Source: an uncultured Desulfobacterium sp.
GTDB taxonomy: Bacteria; Desulfobacterota; Desulfobacteria; Desulfobacterales; Desulfobacteraceae
NCBI GenBank assembly: GCA_937124525.1
Contig: CAKZLA010000517.1
Span: forward strand, 1-7,338
Length of the DNA: 7,338 bases
Direction: 5' to 3'
Under the pieces are notes generated by a model. The model saw only the letters and a list, made by a program, of their open reading frames with translations, was not told where the DNA came from and ran no database searches. The position numbers and the translations under genes are program-made. Positions 1 through 7,000 of this stretch are shown piece after piece (the first letter of the stretch is position 1; each line of letters begins with the position of its first letter).

Positions 1-684
1 ATCCTGTGTATAACCACAAATGTCTGAAAAACGCTTGTTTATTGATATATCTTTGAGATTATTCAGCCCGCTGAAGAGAGAAACTTTACTGAATTTGGAA
101 ACACCTGTGATGAACACAAACTCAATGTAAGGGTCGGCATCCTTGATAACGGAATAGAAATTTTTGAGTTCCTCGCGAAGGGCAACGGCCATTTCCGTGT
201 TTTCAATGCTATCCAGAATCGGCTTGTCGTACTCATCCACCAGCACCACCACCCGGCGGCCGGTTTTTTCGTGAAGGGTCTGAATCAGTTCAGCAAGGCG
301 ACCCTTGCGGCTTGCCTTGTGATATTCAATGCCAAAGGCCCGGCTGTGGTCGTATAAAATTTCATCACAGGTCTCCTGAAGCTCTTCCAGGCTTCTGGCT
401 ACCCCGGACCCAAAACTGATATGCACCACGGGATTGCTCTGGGTCCAGTCCCAGTTATTATACAAGAAAAGGCCCTGGAACAGCTCTCGTCGACCCTCAA
501 AGGCAGCTTTAAGCGTACTCAGAAACAGACTTTTGCCAAATCGACGGGGACGGGACAGAAAATAGTACGTGCCCTCATTTAACAACTGCTGCACAAAATG
601 CGTCTTGTCCACATAGCAATAATTGTCCTGGGCAATTTTTTCAAAGGTTTGAATGCCAATGGGGAGTTTTTTGATTTTCTGCAC
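1..684 (-). CDS. AAA-ATPase-like protein (PF09820 type), 3' end cut by window edge
   Basis: The frame is open for 228 codons from a GTG at 684 to the window edge and contains no stop. It opens with KKLPIGIQTFEKI and the segment YVDKT, the hallmark start of the AAA-ATPase-like family. A Walker A-type motif SRPRRFGKS lies at residues 44-52. A Walker B segment VVVLVDEYDKPI lies at 145-156, and a sensor-like strand FVFITGVSKFSKVSLFSG at 189-206. Family members usually continue into a C-terminal PD-(D/E)XK nuclease-like domain (DUF1703), which would lie outside this window. The GTG start is preferred because GAGGTG precedes it by 4 bases and because homologues begin at about this point. The same frame also stays open upstream, with an ATG at 789 that has no good ribosome site. 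The cellular role of the family is not settled; these genes are often multicopy and found in accessory DNA. The family call is firm, and any function beyond ATP binding is inference. Confidence 0.88.
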   Translation of the reverse strand, partial: MQKIKKLPIGIQTFEKIAQDNYCYVDKTHFVQQLLNEGTYYFLSRPRRFGKSLFLSTLKAAFEGRRELFQGLFLYNNWDWTQSNPVVHISFGSGVARSLEELQETCDEILYDHSRAFGIEYHKASRKGRLAELIQTLHEKTGRRVVVLVDEYDKPILDSIENTEMAVALREELKNFYSVIKDADPYIEFVFITGVSKFSKVSLFSGLNNLKDISINKRFSDICGYTQD

Positions 685-688
685 GGGA

Positions 689-694
689 CACCTC
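689..694 (-). promoter_or_regulatory. Ribosome binding site for the AAA-ATPase-like gene
   Basis: The minus strand reads GAGGTG, then TCCC, then the GTG start codon. This good Shine-Dalgarno match decides the start at 684 over the in-frame ATG at 789, which has only an A-rich stretch before it. Confidence 0.6.
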
Positions 695-727
695 AGTAAT
701 ATATTGGGGTCTAACCCAACTAAGTTT

Positions 728-849
728 GGCTCTTTGTGGATTAGTGTGACGTCAATACGGTAATATTGAATAACATATTGAAACGACATGGTCTTTTTAT
801 AAAGTTTCTTCTGAAACTCTCTGGGTTTCACACTAATCCGCGATGAGCC
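728..849. repeat. Imperfect inverted-repeat element with internal hairpins
   Basis: The arms 728-749 and 828-849 are 22 bases each and match at 19 positions. Their inner 12 bases (GGATTAGTGTGA and its complement) and outer 5 bases (GGCTC/GAGCC) match exactly. Two smaller hairpins sit between the arms: TCAATA/TATTGA (752-757 and 764-769, 6-base loop) and AGTTTC/GAAACT (803-808 and 813-818, 4-base loop). A plus-strand transcript would pair better than a minus-strand one. Two of the three mismatches become G-U pairs, leaving one U-U mismatch. Candidate identities are a MITE-like non-autonomous element, a structured RNA, or a processing/attenuation structure between genes. No clear target-site duplication flanks it. 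The repeat is directly visible; its function is unknown. Confidence 0.75.
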
Positions 850-898
850 TTAATTTTTTGTTGTTTTACAAAAAACCGACAAGAAAACCCATGAATTT

Positions 899-3385
899 TT
901 AGCTCAGGGGGTGTTGATTTTCCTGCAAAAGAAAATCCAACGCCGTCTGCCGCTGGTTCACATCCTGATTCCTTACCGCCATGGACATAGCCTTTCGCGT
1001 CCCCACAAACACGGCCAGTTTTTTCGCCCGGGTGAGGCCCGTATACAAAAGATTTCGGAACAGCATTTTATAATGCTGGGTGAGCACCGGAATGATCACC
1101 ACCTCAAATTCACTGCCCTGGGATTTATGGATGGTGATGGCCCAGGCAAGGTCCAGCTCCATGATGTCATCCCGCTGATAAAACACCTGTCGCTGATCCG
1201 GATAAAAGGCAACGGTGAGGGTGGGCTCTGAGTTATCAATGGCAACAATACTACCTATATCACCGTTGAACACCCCCAGATCATAGTTGTTTCTGCGGTG
1301 GATCACCCGATCACCCAATCTAAAGATGCGTTCCCCCACCTTGAGCTGGGGCTTTCCTTCCATAAAGGGGTTGGCTGCGTTCTGGATTACCACATTGAGA
1401 TTGGCAGTACCAAGGGTTCCCCGGGTCATGGGAGAGAGAATCTGTATCTCCCGGCCGGAGCCAAAGTATTTGGGAATCCATTGAAGGTAAAGTTTTTTCA
1501 CCACATCCAGGGCCGCAAATCCATAGTGCAGGGAGGACCAGGGGTGTACTTTTTTTAACACCGCAGTGAGTTCTTCCACCCGGGTGTCTGCCTGGGCAAG
1601 AGTCGTCAGGTTCACATGCTGAAATTTAGCAGGGATGGTGATTTCTGTTTCATAGGGCCTGACGGTTTCATTGATTCGAAATTCATACAGCAATTCATCT
1701 TCCTGGGTATCCTTTTTATCATCATAAAGCCGTTTAACCTGGTCAATGAATCGAAGCTGTTCCCCGGTGGCCTCATCGGAATCCATGAAAAGACAGTCCG
1801 ATCCATCCTGCCACACCGATGGCTTTTTAAAGGGGGATATCACCCAGGGCATCTCTCCCCGGTTGATCTGGTGGGCATACTGGATGATTTTAGATTCCCG
1901 GGCCTGCCGAAATATCTGGGTGAGCCGAAAGCAGGGCACGGTATCAGCAAAAATAATATCCCTTAACACATTGCCAGCCCCCACCGATGGCAGCTGATCT
2001 GCATCGCCAATGAACAACACCCGACTCTCCTGGGGGACTGCCTTTAAAAGGGAGGCCGTCAGGCTGATATCCAGCATGGAGCACTCATCCACAATGAGAA
2101 ATTCCGTGTCCAGGGGCTGGGATTCATTCTTTTTAAATTCCCCCCCCTTCCATTCCAGAAGTCGGTGGATGGTTTTGGATTCCCGTCCGATGACCTCGCC
2201 CATGCGCTGGGCTGCCCGTCCCGTGGGGGCGGCCAGAAGTACCTTAAGTCCCATGGCTTCGGCAAGTTTCACAATAACCTGGGTGGTGGTGGTTTTTCCG
2301 CACCCGGGTCCCCCCGTTAAAATGGAAAATTTTTCACCCACCACCCGGCCCACGGCCAGGGCCTGTTCATCACTTAAGTTTATTTTTCGGGTTTTACAGA
2401 ACAGCTCAATCCAGCGCTGGACCCGTTCTTGGTCCACCTGGGGCGAAGGCCCCATACCTGCCAATCGTTTTGCAACATAGCGTTCATCAAAATAGAGGCT
2501 CCTGACATAGTAGCAGCGGGTGGTGGTCCCAGCTTCGGTGGGAAGCTCCCGAACCATGAGCTGCCTTTCTTTTACCATGTGATCCAGCAGAGAGGTCAAT
2601 TGGTCCTTAAGATCAAGCTCCAGCAAGGTTTTGACCTTTTCGTCAATCTGGGAATGGGTGAGATAACAATGACCGTCATTTCTGCCCGCTGCCACCACAT
2701 GTCGAATACCGGCCATGATTCTCTGGGGGCTTTCTCTGTCAAGGCCGATGCTCAAGGCCACCTTGTCCGCCGAAAAAAATCCAATGCCATAAAAATCATT
2801 GGCCAGACGATAGGGATCTTCGGTGACATTTGAAATGGCTTTGTCCCCATAGGTTTTATAAATCCGCACGGCAAACAAGGTGCTGATGCCATGGGTCTGT
2901 AAAAACATCATCACCTCCCGGATGGATTTGTGCTGGGTCCAGGCGTGGCGGATACTTTCGAGTTTTTTAAGGGCAATTCCCGGAACTTCGGTGAGGCGCT
3001 CCATATTAGTTTCAAATATGGTGAGAGTTTCTTTCTGGAAGTGTTTAACAATTTTGCGTGCGGTTTTGGGCCCCACGCCTTTGATAAGACCGGAGCCAAG
3101 GTATTTTTCCAGGGCCGCCTGGGTGGCCGGTTTTTTTTCCGTGGCCACCACGGCCTGGAATTGACGCCCAAACTTAGGGTGGGTGGTCCAGGCCCCCTGG
3201 AACAGCATGGTGGCGCCGGCAAACACCCGGGTCTGGTGGACCACAACCGTCTCCTGGCCCATGGCATTAAAAGGGGTGACCCTTAAAATGGACCATCCAT
3301 TGTCTGGATTGTGGAAGGTCACCCGTTCAACAATGCCCTCCAGGTGCTCCTGGATCACACTTGTGTGGGGAATGGCGGTTACCAT
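899..3385 (-). CDS. recD2: ATP-dependent DNA helicase RecD2 (SF1B, RecD/TraA family)
   Basis: This is a full-length 828-residue RecD2, a 5'-to-3' DNA helicase acting in genome maintenance in bacteria without the RecBC partners. The N-terminal domain carries helix-hairpin-helix segments near 96-116, 131-145 and 198-215. The helicase core is complete: Q-motif-like LSDEQ (337-341), Walker A GGPGCGKT (358-365) and motif Ia APTGRAAQRMGE (386-397). Motif II is IVDECSMLD (431-439, D433/E434), motif III GDADQLPSVGAGN (460-472), motif IV LTQIFRQARES (488-498), motif V ITIHKSQGSEF (750-760) and motif VI LLYTGLTRAKK (779-789). The stretch between motif IV and ILSPM (649-653) is about 140 residues, longer than I would expect, which points to an insertion at about 543-620. 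The ATG lies in the end of the rubrerythrin-like gene (overlap ATGGTAA, 7 bases) with no well-spaced ribosome site, so translation is probably coupled. A later GTG (codon 10) is a less likely start. Confidence 0.96.
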   Translation of the reverse strand: MVTAIPHTSVIQEHLEGIVERVTFHNPDNGWSILRVTPFNAMGQETVVVHQTRVFAGATMLFQGAWTTHPKFGRQFQAVVATEKKPATQAALEKYLGSGLIKGVGPKTARKIVKHFQKETLTIFETNMERLTEVPGIALKKLESIRHAWTQHKSIREVMMFLQTHGISTLFAVRIYKTYGDKAISNVTEDPYRLANDFYGIGFFSADKVALSIGLDRESPQRIMAGIRHVVAAGRNDGHCYLTHSQIDEKVKTLLELDLKDQLTSLLDHMVKERQLMVRELPTEAGTTTRCYYVRSLYFDERYVAKRLAGMGPSPQVDQERVQRWIELFCKTRKINLSDEQALAVGRVVGEKFSILTGGPGCGKTTTTQVIVKLAEAMGLKVLLAAPTGRAAQRMGEVIGRESKTIHRLLEWKGGEFKKNESQPLDTEFLIVDECSMLDISLTASLLKAVPQESRVLFIGDADQLPSVGAGNVLRDIIFADTVPCFRLTQIFRQARESKIIQYAHQINRGEMPWVISPFKKPSVWQDGSDCLFMDSDEATGEQLRFIDQVKRLYDDKKDTQEDELLYEFRINETVRPYETEITIPAKFQHVNLTTLAQADTRVEELTAVLKKVHPWSSLHYGFAALDVVKKLYLQWIPKYFGSGREIQILSPMTRGTLGTANLNVVIQNAANPFMEGKPQLKVGERIFRLGDRVIHRRNNYDLGVFNGDIGSIVAIDNSEPTLTVAFYPDQRQVFYQRDDIMELDLAWAITIHKSQGSEFEVVIIPVLTQHYKMLFRNLLYTGLTRAKKLAVFVGTRKAMSMAVRNQDVNQRQTALDFLLQENQHPLS

Positions 3386-3828
3386 GCCTCGGCATAGGCA
3401 GTTTCGGTGTAGGCAGATTCCATTTTGAATTTATGACCCTTTTCCATGGTGGCAAGATCTTTAAATACCTTACGGGCTTCTGCTGAATCGCAGTCCGATG
3501 CCAGCTTAAGATACATGTTCATGGCCTCTTCTTCATTTTTCATGGCAAGGGCAAAGGCATTTGCCAGGGTCATGCCCCCGGACACATCGGGTTTTTCCAC
3601 GGTTTTGGATATGCCGTAATCAGTGGTGGCCTTGAAGTTGGAGCCAATGGTTTTGTTTTCCAAAATGTTCTTCAACATGATCTCGTGTTTTTTTTCTTCA
3701 TCGGCAAAGGAAGTGAACATTTCTTTAATAAAGCTTTCCGTGGCCTTTGCTGCCACATCTTTGTAAAAATTCTGGGCTTCTATCTCTTTTCCAATGGCGT
3801 AATTAATGATCTCTTCATAGGTATTCAT
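3379..3828 (-). CDS. Rubrerythrin-like ferritin-fold diiron protein, no rubredoxin domain
   Basis: This 149-residue cytoplasmic protein has a duplicated helix-pair layout typical of the rubrerythrin/ferritin-like fold. The diiron ligands are visible: E17 in EAQNFY, E45-K-K-H48, E101 in EAMNMY and E129-K-G-H132. The two halves therefore repeat the same E...ExxH pattern. The CxxC pairs of a rubredoxin domain are absent, so this is the erythrin-only form. Family members reduce hydrogen peroxide or handle iron in anaerobes, but without the rubredoxin domain the electron donor is unknown. The start at 3828 is chosen because AGGAGG (3845-3840) lies 11 bases upstream. An in-frame ATG 19 codons earlier (3885) has no such site and would add a non-family peptide. 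A promoter at 3952-3924 precedes the gene, and recD2 follows with a 7-base overlap, so the two probably form an operon. The C-terminal tail after residue 137 (about 12 residues) is rich in Tyr, Ala, Glu and Thr and carries no ligand residue. Confidence 0.9.
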   Translation of the reverse strand: MNTYEEIINYAIGKEIEAQNFYKDVAAKATESFIKEMFTSFADEEKKHEIMLKNILENKTIGSNFKATTDYGISKTVEKPDVSGGMTLANAFALAMKNEEEAMNMYLKLASDCDSAEARKVFKDLATMEKGHKFKMESAYTETAYAEAW

Positions 3829-3839
3829 GATACAGATAT

Positions 3840-3845
3840 CCTCCT
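3840..3845 (-). promoter_or_regulatory. Ribosome binding site of the rubrerythrin-like gene
   Basis: A perfect AGGAGG on the minus strand ends 11 bases before the ATG at 3828. The spacing is slightly long. It settles the start in favour of the 149-residue protein over the 168-residue extension. Confidence 0.75.
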
Positions 3846-3923
3846 GACAAAAAACAAAGTGGTGCAAGTCTGGGGTGTGCTGCACAGTGATCAGCGCTGC
3901 GATGAATTGCCGTTTTTTTGCCC

Positions 3924-3952
3924 AGTATACCTGATTCAGCCCGGTGAAACAA
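3924..3952 (-). promoter_or_regulatory. Sigma70-type promoter of the rubrerythrin-recD2 unit
   Basis: The minus strand has TTGTTT (3952-3947), a 17-base spacer and TATACT (3929-3924). This gives optimal spacing and 5 of 6 matches at -10, and 4 of 6 at -35. Transcription would begin near 3917, giving a leader of roughly 90 bases before the ATG. The leader contains a weak GTGCA/TGCAC pairing but no riboswitch I recognise. A 7-base direct repeat AATTGCC (3905-3911 and 3965-3971) brackets the promoter and could be operator half-sites or chance. Confidence 0.65.
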
Positions 3953-4015
3953 CTTTATTCTTATAATTGCCAGGGGGCTCTGCTGCGGACACTTTGGTGC
4001 TGTATTTCCTCACTC

Positions 4016-4046
4016 AAAAAGCAGGACTTGCGCCCTGCTTTTTTTT
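4016..4046 (-). terminator. Intrinsic terminator downstream of the KR-DH gene
   Basis: The stem AAAAAGCAGG (4016-4025) pairs perfectly with CCTGCTTTTT (4034-4043) around an 8-base loop. T runs follow on both strands (eight on plus, five on minus), so it can work in either direction. It lies 37 bases past the stop codon at 4083 and separates the synthase gene from the rubrerythrin-recD2 promoter. The two units are therefore transcriptionally independent. Confidence 0.88.
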
Positions 4047-4082
4047 AAATTACGTCATCAATGTCATAATGACAACATGGCT

Positions 4083-7000
4083 TTACTTGCCAATAATCCC
4101 CTTGCTGATGGTGTGCTCCGGGGGCAGCTTATGCAGCTTAACCATTTCAAAATCCCTGAGTTTCATCAAAAAATTTCCAGTTTCATCCACCAGATCCATG
4201 TCATAGGTGTCTGTTTCGTCATTGGATGCTGTGCGGGTGGTGAAACACAGATAATTGATATTTTTTAACCCCCGGGCCATGAATTCAAGGCTGCCGATCT
4301 TGTAGGGCAGGACCACACGGGAGTCGGTGAAGAACTCAAAGGCCCCGCCGGTCTGGAACATGCCGTCCAGGAGCACCACATCCGTTAGAAATTCCGGTTC
4401 AGCCCCATAATTGAAAAAAGGTGCATCACTGGTGTAGGACAAAAGGCTCACCAAGGTCTTGCCGTCAAAGCTTAGAATATCATGGATGGATCGGAACAGA
4501 TCATCCATGAAAAGGCGCTGGGGATGATAGATTTGGTTGGCCAGTTCCCTGGAGTTTTCCACAGGGGTGAACCCAGGGATGGATCGTTTTTCCCCGGGCA
4601 AAGGCGTATCCTTAACCATGAACCGAGCCTGGTAATGGAGTTTGGGATCTCCCATGACCACTCCGGCGGGATTGATAAACTGCGAGGTGATGGTGCACTC
4701 CCAGGCGTGGGGATCATTGTCCACAGCTTCCGTTGACACAAGAATGGCCTTGGGTCGGTTCTGTAAGAGTTTGATGCCATAGGGAATGGAAAAATCGGTG
4801 ACCTTTGTGAGGTATCCGGGGTTTTTTCGGCTTGCCATGGCAGCTTCAGCCATGGTTTCCACCCCGGTGGCCCCCAGAAAAAGGGGGGTGCCTTCCATGG
4901 CGTGGTCCAGGAGAAAACGGTCCCTTTCAATGGAAAGGTGCCGGGAGAACACAGTTCTTTCTTCTTGTGTTTTTGTCTGTCTGTCCAGAAACGGTGCCAC
5001 GATGAGAAGACCATCCCGGTCAAAGGCCTCATCAAGCCCTGTGATTACCACTTCGGTGGTTACGGTGTCTGTCATTTCATCCATGAAAAAGTCAATCCCC
5101 TCTTCCAGGGGCAGGAATTTTAATCCCCGTTCGGTGAGCACCTTTTTAACGGTGTCCCGGGTGGCCATGCCAGCACCGCTCCAGGCGGTCCAGTCCATGA
5201 CCTTGCATGTCATGTTTTCAGTGTCACACTGGGCTTTAAACAGCATTTTAGCCAGCATGTCGTTGGCTGCGGTGTAATCTGCCTGGCCTTCGTTGCCAAA
5301 TTTTGCCGTCACTGAAGAAAAACCAATGTGATATCCCACTGCCTTGTCTGCCAGGGCTGCCATGACATTCTGGCACCCTTGAACCTTGGTATTAAATACC
5401 CGGGCAAATGAGTCATAGGCTTTCTTTTCAAATGGCATGCTCTCTTCAAGACCTGCGGCATGGATGACTCCCTCCACGCGGTCAATGCCGGACAGGGCTT
5501 TTTTTACGGCTTCTTTATCTGCCACATCACAGGCAAGATAGGTCACTGACACCCCCTGGGATCTCAGGGTGTCAAGATTCTCCCGGGAGGCCCGGATGGC
5601 CATGATGCGGTCGGTCTCATTTTTTAATGCCACGGGTTTTGCCCCGGCCATGCTTTCCCTGAGACCTGCCATGATGGTGGCAGGTGTGGCAGCGGGATCA
5701 AGAAATTTTGCTTCCAGTGTGTCAATGGGGCTTCTGGCCAGGATGACCAGATTAGTTTTATACTGTGCCACCACTTGTTTCAGGATTTCAAAGGTGATGC
5801 CCCGGGCTCCCCCTGTGACCACCAGGGTATCGCCCTCCTTAATGAGACATTCTTCAGTGTTATCGGGTGCCTGTTCTTCCAGTTTTAAAATATATTTTTC
5901 TCTCCCTTGATACCCTGTTTCCACCCGGGTATCCCCCGAGGAGATCTCGTTGATGAACTGCCCGGAGATCTCATCCAGGGATGCCAGGGGGTCAGGGTAG
6001 GAAAAATCCACCATTTTTATCCGGGTGCGGGCCATCTCCTTGGCAAGGCTTTTCATCATGCCGGAGATACCGGCAAAGCAGGGTTCAATATTCGCCTGCC
6101 GGGTATCATCACCATGGGGAAAAATCACCGATTCCAGGGAAAGGGCACCAATGAATCGATTTTTTTGGTTCAGCTGGCTGAAAAACGCCTTCATGAGATG
6201 ATAAAAGGCGTGGACATGGGCTGCTCCGGAAAGGGAGTCCCGGGATTTTTCGGGGAAACACAGATTAAGGGGGGCCAGGTGGATAAAACCATGAATATCT
6301 CCCTGGGTCCTAATAATTTGCTCCACCGCTTCCTTTATGGATTTTTCCGATGATAGATCCATGGGAATGATCTCATCGCAGAAATCCCCGGAATTTCCAT
6401 CCAGGCCAAGGCCAATGATCCGGGTTTGTTTTCCCAGAGACTCAGCCACTTTTTGGGCAAATCCCGCGTTGTCCAGGGTCATGATCACGGTTTTTCCTGA
6501 AAGATCCATGATAGAGGTTGTAATCTCTGCGGCCTGATCAAGGCTGAAGCTCAGCTCAGTAGTACCTGTAGTCGGGTTAGGAGCAACCTTACCAGCACCT
6601 GAGAATACTTCGAAATCAATGCCAGTGGTAAGGAATCCATTAACCATAGTACTATTAACGACCATGATGGCCCCCTGTACACTAGGGTTTGCTACGCTGA
6701 TATTCACCTGAAGTGGTGTAGTAGGAAGCCCTAAGATTTCAGGATAGATGAAATAAGTACCATAAGGGAGGCTACCAAAGCTGTAATCACCATTTTGGTC
6801 AGAGTATGTATACGTTACAGGTGACATGTTTGCATCAAACAATAAAACTGCAACATCCACGATTGGATCACCTTCGTCTTTGTTAGCTCCTTGCTGTACG
6901 TTTCCACCTATGAAGCCAGGTCCACCTGGGTTTGTACCTGATACGAGGTTGATATCCTGCTGGTAGAGATTCTGATTAACAGTAAAGAACGTCGCGTCAG

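Larger units (their letters stand above)
685..898. other. Intergenic region between recD2 and the AAA-ATPase-like gene
   Basis: This is a 214-base AT-rich gap between two genes on the same strand. It holds the ribosome site of the downstream gene, a 122-base palindromic element (728-849) and a T-rich tail after the recD2 stop. I see no canonical GC stem followed by a T run that would clearly terminate recD2. I also see no convincing -35/-10 pair for the downstream gene. A TTGACG on the minus strand (755-750) has no -10 at the right distance, and a TATATT on the minus strand (703-698) has no good -35. An 8-base direct repeat ATATTGAA occurs at 763-770 and 775-782. Confidence 0.7.
3846..4082. 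other. Intergenic region between the synthase gene and the rubrerythrin-like gene
   Basis: This gap holds the terminator at 4016-4046, the promoter at 3924-3952 and the untranslated leader. The short stretch 3972-4015 shows nothing further that I can identify. Confidence 0.7.

Noticed and set aside
709..715. GTCTAAC resembling an integron attC inverse core site
   Set aside because: No GTTRRRY partner at a suitable distance, no integrase, and no cassette-like gene layout.
750..755. TTGACG on the minus strand as a -35 element for the AAA-ATPase-like gene
   Set aside because: No acceptable -10 hexamer lies 16-18 bases downstream.
911..1231. Plus-strand open frame of 106 codons
   Set aside because: It lies opposite the strongly conserved C-terminal part of recD2 and its translation shows no recognisable domain, so it is a shadow frame.
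3829..3885. 19-residue N-terminal extension of the rubrerythrin-like protein
   Set aside because: The AGGAGG site lies inside this stretch and points to the ATG at 3828; the extension does not look like the family.
3954..3968. AT-rich TTAT/ATAA symmetry upstream of the rubrerythrin promoter, considered as a PerR box
   Set aside because: It does not fit the 7-1-7 PerR consensus, and only four bases on each side are symmetric.
4472..5035. Minus-strand open frame of 187 codons in another frame
   Set aside because: It is inside the dehydratase region and its low-complexity W/P/S-rich translation is typical of an out-of-frame reading.
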